Shown here piece by piece: positions 1 through 6,151 of a stretch of 26,754 bases of DNA. The stretch is from contig JAILLM010000167.1 in assembly GCA_024693165.1 (NCBI GenBank), positions 1 through 26,754 on the forward strand, in the 5' to 3' direction. Each line of letters opens with the position of its first letter. Position 1 is the first letter of the stretch. The notes beneath the pieces were generated by a model. The model was not told where the DNA came from, ran no database searches, and worked only from the letters and a program-made list of their open reading frames with translations. Source of the DNA: Bacilli bacterium (GTDB lineage: Bacteria; Bacillota_I; Bacilli_A; RF39; UBA660). A program made the position numbers and the translations under genes.

Positions 1-2
1 AG

Positions 3-602
3 AAAATTATTGATGCTTTAACTAGAAAAAGAAATGAAAATCAAAAACATTTTTATGTAGGTTTATCAGTAAGTGGAGCTTTATTTTTACTAGGTATAAT
101 TTATATTATTAGTCCTAGTATTATAACTACTGAAACTTATAAAGTTAATAACTTTGTAATAATTATGCTAGGAGTTTATGCACTTCTTAATTTAGTTAAG
201 TTTATTGTTATAAATTATAAGACATATGAAAAGGTATATTTATGTTTAGGATCATGTGCGATAGCTATTCTTAATGTTATATTAAGTGCATTTATTGATG
301 CTACGACTGTATTTACTATGTGTATTATGTTATTTACTTTAGTTGTTACAGGTGTTAAACTATTTGCCGTTGATTATTATTATCAAAGAAAAGATTCTTA
401 TTGGTATATTATAACTATGTTATTAATTATATTCTTATGTGTTGGTTTAGTTATTTCAACTGCATTATTAAATCATCCAGATATTCAAGTTGTAAGTTTA
501 GGATTCTTTATAATAATAATTGCTATCCTAGATGCTGTTGATACTTCAATTAAATGTATGTTAAGAGCACCTAGATTTGTCAAAAATATTAAATTGAAAT
601 AG
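3..602 (+). CDS. Multi-pass membrane protein, 5' end cut by window
   Basis: The frame is open to the window edge. The first in-frame ATG is at 165, but codons 3-164 already encode a charged segment and a hydrophobic helix, so the true start lies outside the window. The visible 199 residues hold about six hydrophobic segments separated by very short loops. The last residues are basic (KCMLRAPRFVKNIK), which suggests a cytoplasmic C-terminus. The layout resembles small six-helix proteins of the HdeD/DUF308 type, but I see no diagnostic motif and do not assign it. The stop TAG overlaps the SD (AGGTGA) of the methyltransferase gene, so the two are probably co-transcribed. Confidence 0.75.
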   Translation, partial: KIIDALTRKRNENQKHFYVGLSVSGALFLLGIIYIISPSIITTETYKVNNFVIIMLGVYALLNLVKFIVINYKTYEKVYLCLGSCAIAILNVILSAFIDATTVFTMCIMLFTLVVTGVKLFAVDYYYQRKDSYWYIITMLLIIFLCVGLVISTALLNHPDIQVVSLGFFIIIIAILDAVDTSIKCMLRAPRFVKNIKLK

Positions 603-611
603 GTGAGACTT

Positions 612-1502
612 GTGAAAGTTATAAAAGATTTTCCTGAATATGAAATTTTAGATATGGCTAGTGGTCAAAAGTTAGAAAGATGGAATGAAGTAATTCTTTC
701 TAGACCAGATCCACAAATCATATGGACTGATAAAAAGAATAAATCATTATGGGATTCTATAGATGCTAAATACACTAGAAGTAAAACTGGTGGTGGAGAA
801 TGGCATGTATTTAATAAACATATGAAAGATTCTTGGGAAATTAGATGGAAAGATTTAACATTTAATTTAAAATTAATGGGATTTAAACATACTGGTTTAT
901 TTCCTGAACAATCTTATAATTGGGATATTATTAGAGAAAAAGTTTCTAAAGAAGTAAATAAGGGTAGAACTGTAAAGGTTCTTAATCTATTTGCTTATAC
1001 TGGTGGTGCTTCAGTTGCTGCTCTTTCTGCTGGTGCTGAAGTTGTTCATGTTGATTCTTCTCGTGGTATGACTGATTGGGCTAAAGAAAATGTTAGATCA
1101 TCTAATCTTCAAGACAAGCCAATTAGGTTCTTAGTAGATGATGTTGTTAAATTTGTTGAAAGAGAAATAAGAAGAGGAAATAAATATGACATTATCTTAA
1201 TGGATCCTCCTTCATTTGGTAGAGGTTCTAATAAAGAAATTTGGAATATTGAAAATGATTTATATAATTTGGTTAAATTATGTACTGAGATTTTAAGTGA
1301 TGATCCTTTAATGTTTTTAATTAATAGTTATACTACTGGATTATCAATGAACGTATTAGAAGATGTTTTAAAATTAACAGTTAATAGAAGATTTAATGGT
1401 TTTATTACTTCGGATGAGTTAGGAATTCCTATGAAAGATTCTGATTTAATACTTCCATGTGGAATATTTGCACGTTGGGAAAAAGAAAAATATGAAGATT
1501 AA
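612..1502 (+). CDS. RlmI-like class I SAM-dependent (rRNA) methyltransferase
   Basis: This is a class I SAM methyltransferase of the RlmI/RlmK C-terminal type, a family whose characterised members methylate 23S rRNA. The SAM-binding motif I is LNLFAYTGGASVAAL, an acidic residue follows in VVHVDSS, and the motif IV catalytic loop is DPPSFGRG. The sequence GLFPEQ just before the SAM domain is typical of this family. About 296 residues; the N-terminal PUA domain of E. coli RlmI is not evident. An in-frame GTG at 603 sits inside the SD AGGTGA (601-606), so I prefer the GTG at 612, which has normal spacing. The 3' end overlaps the nadK start by 11 nt. The target base cannot be told from sequence. 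Confidence 0.85.
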   Translation: MKVIKDFPEYEILDMASGQKLERWNEVILSRPDPQIIWTDKKNKSLWDSIDAKYTRSKTGGGEWHVFNKHMKDSWEIRWKDLTFNLKLMGFKHTGLFPEQSYNWDIIREKVSKEVNKGRTVKVLNLFAYTGGASVAALSAGAEVVHVDSSRGMTDWAKENVRSSNLQDKPIRFLVDDVVKFVEREIRRGNKYDIILMDPPSFGRGSNKEIWNIENDLYNLVKLCTEILSDDPLMFLINSYTTGLSMNVLEDVLKLTVNRRFNGFITSDELGIPMKDSDLILPCGIFARWEKEKYED

Positions 1503-2268
1503 TATAATTAGCAATCCTAAAAAGAATAGTAAAGAGTTTGAAGATATACTTATTACTAAATTAGATAAAAGATATCAAAAAGATAATAAAAATCCAGATA
1601 TGTGTATTTCAATTGGAGGAGATGGAACTTTTCTTTATATGATACATAAATATGGTTTTAATCCAAAGATAAAGTATGCTGGATTTAATTTGGGCACAGT
1701 TGGTTTCTTAACAAGTTTTTCAAGTGATGAATTAGATAGATTCATTGATCACTTAGATAAAGATTTTTATGTTGATAAGTATGCATTTTTAGACATAGAG
1801 ATTAAGAATAAGAGTGGAGTACATAAATATAAAGCTCTTAATGAAATTGTTTTAAGAAACTTTATTAATAAGTCTTCTAGATTTGAAGTATTTGTTAATG
1901 ATGAAAAACTAGAAGATTTTGTTGGAGATGCTTTGATGGTATCTACACCAGTTGGGTCAAGTGCATATAATTACAATTTGGGTGGTCCACTTATATATGA
2001 TAAGGTAGATTCACTTATACTTAATGCAATTGCTCCAATTAACAATTGTAGTTATAAAAGTATTAATAATGCTATCTGGTTTGATAAAGATAATGTTATA
2101 ACTGTTAAACCTAATAAAGAATATGTTATTCATTTTATTATTGATGGTTTTGATATGACTTTGAAGGATGTTGATTATATAAAGATTTCTTTAAGTAAAA
2201 AGAAATTAGATGTATTAAGATTTAAAAAGGTTAGTTATAGTGAATTAATTCATAATAAACTTTTATAA
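1492..2268 (+). CDS. nadK: NAD kinase
   Basis: It phosphorylates NAD to NADP with ATP or polyphosphate, the only route to NADP. The hallmark GGDGT motif is at residues 42-46, followed by NLGTVGFL, LNEIVL and the conserved GDALMVSTPVGSSAYNYNLGG segment that binds NAD. At 258 residues it has the size of short Gram-positive NAD kinases. The frame stays open further upstream, but ATG 1492 gives the expected short N-terminal strand (MKINIISNPKK). The start overlaps the upstream methyltransferase by 11 nt, implying translational coupling. A strong terminator begins at its stop codon. Confidence 0.93.
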   Translation: MKINIISNPKKNSKEFEDILITKLDKRYQKDNKNPDMCISIGGDGTFLYMIHKYGFNPKIKYAGFNLGTVGFLTSFSSDELDRFIDHLDKDFYVDKYAFLDIEIKNKSGVHKYKALNEIVLRNFINKSSRFEVFVNDEKLEDFVGDALMVSTPVGSSAYNYNLGGPLIYDKVDSLILNAIAPINNCSYKSINNAIWFDKDNVITVKPNKEYVIHFIIDGFDMTLKDVDYIKISLSKKKLDVLRFKKVSYSELIHNKLL

Positions 2269-2291
2269 GATAGAGTAATCTATCTTTTTTT
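2267..2291 (+). terminator. Rho-independent terminator after nadK
   Basis: An 8-bp stem AAGATAGA/TCTATCTT closes a GTAA loop (GNRA type) and runs into seven T. It starts within the nadK stop codon and ends the three-gene unit. Confidence 0.85.
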
Positions 2292-2297
2292 ATGCAT

Positions 2298-2325
2298 AAA
2301 AAAACATTGTTATTAAAACAATGTT
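2298..2325 (-). terminator. Rho-independent terminator of the minus-strand coiled-coil gene
   Basis: A 9-bp perfect stem, AACATTGTT at 2303-2311 pairing with AACAATGTT at 2317-2325, has a 5-nt loop. On the minus strand it is followed by a T run (2304-2298). The stem includes part of the stop codon of the minus-strand gene. With the nadK terminator it insulates two convergent units. Confidence 0.85.
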
Positions 2326-2953
2326 AGATTATTGAATCTAAATCAAATGCTTCAGATGTTACTTTATCACTAACTCTTTTATTATGTTTTTTAGCATTAT
2401 TATGTTTTTGAGTAGCTTTAGTTCTATCTAATTTGAAATAACTACATAAGTCATCTGGGTTTTCATTTGAATATGCAATTATATCAGTTAATGTTGATTC
2501 ATAGAATTTTGAAATGTCCATTGATTTATTTAGAAGAATTTCTAATGCTTTCTTTTCGGCATTAAGTTTTATTAATTCTTTTTTAATTGCTTCTGCTTCG
2601 CTAACAAGTTTATTCATTTCATCAGTATCTTTTTGAATAGTTAATTTTCTTTCATTAATTTTAGTTGAGATTTCTTTGTTAGCTCCGATTAAGATATTAG
2701 ATAATTCATCATCTTTGAATTTATCAACTAGTTTTTTATATTCATTTTTGAATTCTTCAATATCGGCATTTAAGTTATCAATTTTTTCTTTGGCTTCATA
2801 ATACTTTTCTTTATATTCTTTAACCATTTCTAATTTATTATTGATAATCTTATTAATTTCATTATATTTACTTTGATATTTTTCTTTATTTTCGTTTAAT
2901 ACTGAAATTATTTCTTCTAGTTTTTTGTTTGTCTCTTTAATTGCATTATCCAT
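2324..2953 (-). CDS. Coiled-coil protein of unknown function
   Basis: About 209 residues, rich in Lys, Glu, Asn and Ile. Residues roughly 5-145 are almost uninterrupted heptad-like sequence, so a long alpha-helical coiled coil is very likely. The C-terminal third (after FYESTLTDIIAYSNENPDDLCSYF) is less regular and ends in a basic stretch (KATQKHNNAKKHNKRVS) and an acidic tip (FDLDSII). There is no signal peptide or membrane segment. Two ATGs are possible, 2959 and 2953; only 2953 has normal spacing from the SD AGAGG, so I use it. It is a single-gene unit with its own promoter and terminator, divergent from nrdD. Function not recognised. Confidence 0.75.
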   Translation of the reverse strand: MDNAIKETNKKLEEIISVLNENKEKYQSKYNEINKIINNKLEMVKEYKEKYYEAKEKIDNLNADIEEFKNEYKKLVDKFKDDELSNILIGANKEISTKINERKLTIQKDTDEMNKLVSEAEAIKKELIKLNAEKKALEILLNKSMDISKFYESTLTDIIAYSNENPDDLCSYFKLDRTKATQKHNNAKKHNKRVSDKVTSEAFDLDSII

Positions 2954-2984
2954 AGCCATGCCTCTATTCTTTTATTATATTTTG

Positions 2985-3013
2985 AGTATATCAAATACAT
3001 TACTCTTTGTAAA
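2985..3013 (-). promoter_or_regulatory. Sigma-A-type promoter for the coiled-coil gene
   Basis: Read on the minus strand: TTTACA (3013-3008), a 17-nt spacer, then TATACT (2990-2985). Each hexamer differs from consensus at one position. Predicted transcription start is near 2978, about 25 nt before the start codon. Confidence 0.6.
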
Positions 3014-3041
3014 TAAACCTGGTGTGTAAGAATTCTTAATA

Positions 3042-3050
3042 TGTTATAAT
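3042..3050 (+). promoter_or_regulatory. Extended -10 promoter of nrdD
   Basis: TGT-TATAAT gives a perfect -10 with the TGn extension. There is no good -35 at 17 nt, as expected for extended -10 promoters. A perfect 12-bp palindrome (TAAGAATTCTTA, 3027-3038) lies just upstream and could be an operator. The predicted leader is very short. Confidence 0.55.
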
Positions 3051-3065
3051 TAGTTAGGTGGTATT

Positions 3066-4826
3066 ATGGATACTAATAATATAATAGATAACTATTTAGA
3101 TAATAAAGATTGGGCTGTTAAAGAAAATAGTACCGTACCTTATTCAATCGGAGGTTTAATCCTTTATGAATCTGGTAATATGACTAAGAATTATTGGCTT
3201 AAGAAAATATATAATGAAAAAATTGAATTTGCACATAATGATGGATATATTCATATTCATGATTTAAGTATGTTAGCTCCTTATTGTGCTGGTTGGAGTT
3301 TAAAACAACTTATTAATTTTGGTATAAGCGGTGTTGAAGGAAAGATTACTAGTGGTCCTGCAAAACATTTATATACTTTATGTATTCAAATGGTTAACTT
3401 TTTAGGTATTATGCAAAATGAATGGGCTGGTGCTCAAGCATTTTCTTCGTTTGATACTTATTTAGCTCCATTTGTAAGAGTAGATAAACTTAAATATAGT
3501 GAAGTTAAACAAGCTATTCAATCTTTTGTTTACGGACTTAATATTCCATCTCGTTGGGGTTCTCAAGCACCATTTACAAATATTACTTTAGATTTGACTC
3601 CACCAAGTGATTTAAAAGATTTACCAGCAATTGTTGGTGGTGAAGAACAAGAATTTAATTATGGCGATTGTCAAAAGGAAATGAATATGATTAATAAAGC
3701 GTTCTTAGAAGTAATGCTTGAAGGTGATTATGATGGAAGAGGATTTCAATATCCAATACCTACATATTCAATTACAAAAGATTTTAAATTTGATGATTCT
3801 GAAATAAATAAATTATTATTTGAACTAACTTCTAAATATGGTACTCCTTATTTTTCTAACTATATTAATAGTGATATGGAACCTAGTGATGTTAGAAGTA
3901 TGTGTTGTAGATTAAGACTTGATTTAAGAGAACTTAGAAAAAAGAGTGGTGGTTACTTTGGTAGTGGAGAATCTACTGGATCAATTGGTGTAGTTACTCT
4001 TAATATTCCGCGCCTTGCTTATGAAGCAGATGATGAAAAAGATTTCTATGAATCATTAGATGATATCTTAGAAATTGCAATTGATAGTTTAAATATAAAA
4101 AGAAAGAAAATTGTTGAATATATGAATAATGGATTATATCCATATTCAAAAGCTTATCTTGGTACTTTAGATAATCATTTTTCTACGATTGGTGTAGTTG
4201 GAATGAATGAAGCTGGATTAAATGCTAAGTGGATAAAGAAAGATATTTCAACAAAAGAAGGAAAGACTTTTGCATTAGATGTATTAAATTACATTCGATC
4301 TAAACTATCTGATTATCAAGAAAAATATGAAACACTTTATAATTTAGAAGCAACTCCAGCTGAAGCTACTGCTTATAGACTTGCTTTAAAAGATAAGAAT
4401 AAGTATAAAGATATAATCACTGCAGGGGATAGTGAACCATATTATACAAATTCAAGTCATTTACCAGTTGGATTTACTAGTGATGTATTTGAAGCACTTG
4501 AGATTGAGGATGATCTTCAAGTTCTTTATACAAGTGGTACTGTATTCCATACTTTCCTTGGAGAGAAATTAAATGATTATAAAAGTACCCAAAACTTAGT
4601 TAAAAAAATTGCATACAATTATAAGTTACCTTATTTTACAATTAGTCCAACTTATTCAGTTTGCCCAAATCACGGATATATTGCAGGAGAGGTTACTACT
4701 TGTCCTAAATGTAAACAAACTTGCGAAGTCTATAGCAGAATAACAGGGTACTATAGACCTGTTAAGAATTGGAATAATGGTAAACAAGAAGAGTTTAAAG
4801 ATAGAAAAACTTATAACGTAAAATAA
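3066..4826 (+). CDS. nrdD: Anaerobic (class III) ribonucleoside-triphosphate reductase
   Basis: An oxygen-sensitive glycyl-radical enzyme that makes deoxyribonucleotides from NTPs under anaerobiosis. Visible hallmarks are the HIHDL segment near residue 65, AGAQAFSSFDTYLAPF, active-site MCCRLRLD (Cys280/Cys281), four zinc-ligand cysteines near the C-terminus (533, 546, 549, 553) and the glycyl-radical segment ITGYYRPV with Gly561. It is 586 residues, shorter than the roughly 700 of E. coli or T4-like enzymes. The catalytic domain starts almost at once, so the N-terminal ATP-cone (dATP allosteric domain) is absent. A strong SD (AGGTGG) supports ATG 3066. The usual partner activase is not adjacent; a NrdG2-like gene lies at the far end of the window. 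Confidence 0.95.
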   Translation: MDTNNIIDNYLDNKDWAVKENSTVPYSIGGLILYESGNMTKNYWLKKIYNEKIEFAHNDGYIHIHDLSMLAPYCAGWSLKQLINFGISGVEGKITSGPAKHLYTLCIQMVNFLGIMQNEWAGAQAFSSFDTYLAPFVRVDKLKYSEVKQAIQSFVYGLNIPSRWGSQAPFTNITLDLTPPSDLKDLPAIVGGEEQEFNYGDCQKEMNMINKAFLEVMLEGDYDGRGFQYPIPTYSITKDFKFDDSEINKLLFELTSKYGTPYFSNYINSDMEPSDVRSMCCRLRLDLRELRKKSGGYFGSGESTGSIGVVTLNIPRLAYEADDEKDFYESLDDILEIAIDSLNIKRKKIVEYMNNGLYPYSKAYLGTLDNHFSTIGVVGMNEAGLNAKWIKKDISTKEGKTFALDVLNYIRSKLSDYQEKYETLYNLEATPAEATAYRLALKDKNKYKDIITAGDSEPYYTNSSHLPVGFTSDVFEALEIEDDLQVLYTSGTVFHTFLGEKLNDYKSTQNLVKKIAYNYKLPYFTISPTYSVCPNHGYIAGEVTTCPKCKQTCEVYSRITGYYRPVKNWNNGKQEEFKDRKTYNVK

Positions 4827-4863
4827 ACAGGCGAATTGATTCCTTTGACAGGAACAAGACTTA

Positions 4864-4890
4864 TTTAATCAAAGATTAAAGAACTTTTTT
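4864..4890 (+). terminator. Probable weak terminator between nrdD and rubrerythrin
   Basis: TTTAATC (4864-4870) pairs with GATTAAA (4874-4880) across a 3-nt loop, and six T follow after GAAC. The stem is all AT except one pair and is separated from the T run, so efficiency is uncertain. A smaller hairpin (TTCCT/AGGAA, 4840-4854) precedes it. Confidence 0.45.
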
Positions 4891-4899
4891 GTCGATTTA

Positions 4900-4908
4900 T
4901 GTTATATT
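4900..4908 (+). promoter_or_regulatory. Extended -10 promoter of rubrerythrin gene
   Basis: TGT-TATATT in the context TTATGTTATATTTAG, nearly the same as the elements before nrdD and the gspF-like gene. It lies 20 nt upstream of the start codon. No clear -35. Confidence 0.5.
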
Positions 4909-4927
4909 TAGTAGGGAGTGATAAAAA

Positions 4928-5467
4928 ATGGAATTAAAAGGAACAAAAACAGAAGAAAATTTAAAAAAAGCTTTTGCTGGAGAGAGTGAAGCAAGAAATA
5001 AATATACTTACTTTGCATCAAAAGCAAAGAAAGACGGGTTTGAACAAATAGCAGCTTTATTTGAAGAAACAGCAAATAATGAAAAAGAACATGCTAAGAT
5101 GTGGTTTAAAGAACTTAATGGTGGAGAGATTCCTTCAACACCTGAAAACCTTTTAGCTGCAGCTGAAGGTGAAAACTATGAATGGACAAGCATGTATGAA
5201 GAATTTGCTAAGACTGCTGAAGAAGAAGGCTTTAAATCTTTAGCTATTAAGTTTAGACAAGTTGCTGAAATTGAAAAACATCATGAAGAAAGATATAGAA
5301 AACTTTTAAAGAATATTGATGATGAAGTAGTATTTTCTAAAGATGATGAAAAGATTTGGATTTGTAGAAATTGTGGACATGTAGTTGTTGGTAAGAAAGC
5401 ACCTGAAGTATGTCCAGTATGTGCTCATCCACAAAGCTTTTTCGAACTTAAAGCAGAAAATTATTAA
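4928..5467 (+). CDS. rbr: Rubrerythrin
   Basis: A non-heme diiron peroxidase that reduces hydrogen peroxide in anaerobes, with electrons from rubredoxin or NADH-dependent reductases. Residues 1-135 form the ferritin-like four-helix domain with iron ligands in GESEAR (Glu19), EKEH (Glu52, His55) and EIEKHH (Glu116, His119). Residues 144-170 form a C-terminal rubredoxin-like domain with CRNC (146, 149) and CPVC (162, 165). At 179 residues it is the ordinary rubrerythrin layout. The SD AGGGAG precedes ATG 4928. It is a single-gene unit between terminators and fits an oxidative-stress defence role beside oxygen-sensitive NrdD. Confidence 0.95.
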   Translation: MELKGTKTEENLKKAFAGESEARNKYTYFASKAKKDGFEQIAALFEETANNEKEHAKMWFKELNGGEIPSTPENLLAAAEGENYEWTSMYEEFAKTAEEEGFKSLAIKFRQVAEIEKHHEERYRKLLKNIDDEVVFSKDDEKIWICRNCGHVVVGKKAPEVCPVCAHPQSFFELKAENY

Positions 5468-5491
5468 AAGTGTATATTGTATTTACAGATT

Positions 5492-5518
5492 AAAAAGAAT
5501 ACTTTATGTATTCTTTTT
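5492..5518 (+). terminator. Rho-independent terminator after rubrerythrin
   Basis: A perfect 11-bp stem, AAAAAGAATAC pairing with GTATTCTTTTT, with a TTTAT loop. An outer stem (AAAGTGTA 5467-5474 with TACACTTT 5523-5530) can enclose it. The symmetric A and T runs would let it work in both directions. Confidence 0.8.
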
Positions 5519-5544
5519 ACTTTACACTTTACATTTAAAAAAAT

Positions 5545-5573
5545 TTGAAAAAAGTATGTTTTTGTTGTATTAT
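5545..5573 (+). promoter_or_regulatory. Sigma-A-type promoter of the Spo0A_C-like gene
   Basis: TTGAAA (5545-5550), 17-nt spacer, TATTAT (5568-5573). Predicted start near 5580, immediately at the edge of the dyad at 5582-5602. Confidence 0.65.
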
Positions 5574-5581
5574 CGAAATTG

Positions 5582-5602
5582 TTTCGGGCATAATGTCCGA
5601 AA
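5582..5602. promoter_or_regulatory. Near-perfect 21-bp dyad at the transcription start, candidate autoregulatory operator
   Basis: The two arms TTTCGG and CCGAAA are perfect complements. Across the whole 21 bp only the centre and one symmetric pair of positions (7/15, G/T) break the dyad. The half site TGTCCGAA resembles the Spo0A box (TGNCGAA) with one extra C. It lies just downstream of the -10, where a bound protein would block initiation; as RNA it could instead form a short 5' hairpin. It is GC-rich against an AT-rich background. Confidence 0.5.
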
Positions 5603-5630
5603 AATAAGAATAAAAGAGGAGTATAGGATT

Positions 5631-5978
5631 ATGAGTAAAAACGAAAAAGAAGTCGGACTTTTACTTCATAGATTAGGCGTGTCTAGCAAATACTGCGGTT
5701 TTGAATTTTTGTCTAGTTGTGTAACAATTCTTTTAGAGAATGAATCATATAGACACAAAAGCATGAATTTCTTGTATGAAGAACTTGCTAAAAAGTATAA
5801 TTGTACAGCTAAATGTGTTGAACGAAATATCAGAACTTGTATTTATAGCAGCTGGAATAAAGTTTCCTATAATACTGTTAACGAAGTATTTGGTAGCACT
5901 ATGAACTATGTGGAAGAAAGTCCATCTAATCGTGAGTTCATTATGAACTTATTAGATTTCTTTAAATTTAATAAGTAG
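5631..5978 (+). CDS. Stand-alone Spo0A C-terminal (HTH) domain protein
   Basis: 115 residues aligning over nearly their whole length with the Spo0A DNA-binding domain: LLHRLGVSSKYCGFEFL matches the opening helix, ELAKKYNCTAKCVERNIR matches the LYPDIAKKYxTTPSRVERAIR helix-turn-helix, and WNKVSYNTVNEVFGSTMNY and SNREFIMNL match the last helices. No receiver (phospho-acceptor) domain is encoded upstream; the open frame extends to 5385 but that part overlaps the rubrerythrin gene and lies before the promoter. ATG 5631 has SD AGAGGAG. The recognition helix keeps Arg/Glu/Arg residues, so DNA binding is likely; six cysteines are notable for this size. It is probably a transcription regulator. Sporulation cannot be inferred from it. 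Confidence 0.8.
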   Translation: MSKNEKEVGLLLHRLGVSSKYCGFEFLSSCVTILLENESYRHKSMNFLYEELAKKYNCTAKCVERNIRTCIYSSWNKVSYNTVNEVFGSTMNYVEESPSNREFIMNLLDFFKFNK

Positions 5979-5996
5979 TGTGACTAGCGTGAGTTT

Positions 5997-6025
5997 ATAA
6001 AAGGAACCGATTTGGTTCCTTTTAT
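5997..6025 (+). terminator. Rho-independent terminator after the Spo0A_C-like gene
   Basis: A 12-bp stem with core AAAAGGAACC/GGTTCCTTTT and a GATTT loop. The right arm itself supplies the T run. It ends 7 nt before the cysS -35. Confidence 0.85.
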
Positions 6026-6031
6026 TGTTTG

Positions 6032-6060
6032 TTGAAAAAACAAATATATTTTTATATAAT
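6032..6060 (+). promoter_or_regulatory. Sigma-A promoter of cysS operon
   Basis: TTGAAA (6032-6037), 17-nt spacer, TATAAT (6055-6060): one mismatch from consensus. Predicted start near 6067, leaving an 85-nt leader before cysS that contains the Cys-Cys leader peptide. Confidence 0.8.
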
Positions 6061-6081
6061 ACACGTAAAGAAGTGATAATT

Positions 6082-6111
6082 ATGACATTAAATAAACGAT
6101 GTTGCCTTTAA
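6082..6111 (+). CDS. Cys-Cys leader peptide of cysS (MTLNKRCCL)
   Basis: A nine-codon ORF starts about 15 nt after the predicted transcription start, behind a modest SD (GAAGTGA, 6071-6077). Codons 7 and 8 are UGU and UGC, then CUU and a UAA stop. Cysteine is a rare residue in most proteins of this window, so two in a row in a nine-residue ORF directly upstream of cysteinyl-tRNA synthetase is unlikely to be chance. The Cys-Cys-Leu codons plus the first stop base can pair with the cysS SD region (see the 6100-6149 entry). Role by inference: a sensor of charged tRNA-Cys through ribosome stalling. Confidence 0.65.
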   Translation: MTLNKRCCL

Positions 6112-6149
6112 TTTAAAACTAAAATAATAAAAACAAGAAAGAGGTAACA
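6100..6149 (+). promoter_or_regulatory. cysS: SD-sequestering hairpin, candidate translational attenuator of cysS
   Basis: Bases 6100-6109 (TGTTGCCTTT) pair with 6140-6149 (AGAGGTAACA): 10 consecutive pairs, eight Watson-Crick and two G-U, closing a 30-nt A-rich loop with no visible structure. The left arm starts exactly at the first Cys codon of the leader peptide; the right arm contains the cysS SD GAGGT (6141-6145). A ribosome paused on the Cys codons would mask the left arm and expose the SD; one that finishes the peptide would leave and let the stem form. No T run follows, so control would be translational. No T-box consensus is present and the leader is too short for one. Confidence 0.55.
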
Positions 6150-6151
6150 AT

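Noticed and set aside
4845..4850. Perfect TTGACA -35 after nrdD
   Set aside because: No -10-like hexamer at 16-18 nt (ATCAAA there), and it lies in the loop of a small hairpin.
5385..5630. N-terminal extension of the Spo0A_C-like gene
   Set aside because: It overlaps the rubrerythrin gene and its terminator, precedes the promoter and does not resemble a receiver domain; ATG 5631 has the SD.
5631..5978. Inferring that the organism sporulates from the Spo0A-like domain
   Set aside because: Only a lone DNA-binding domain is present; no receiver and no other sporulation gene in the window.
6060..6151. T-box riboswitch before cysS
   Set aside because: The leader is only about 85 nt, lacks the T-box sequence and has no terminator/antiterminator pair.
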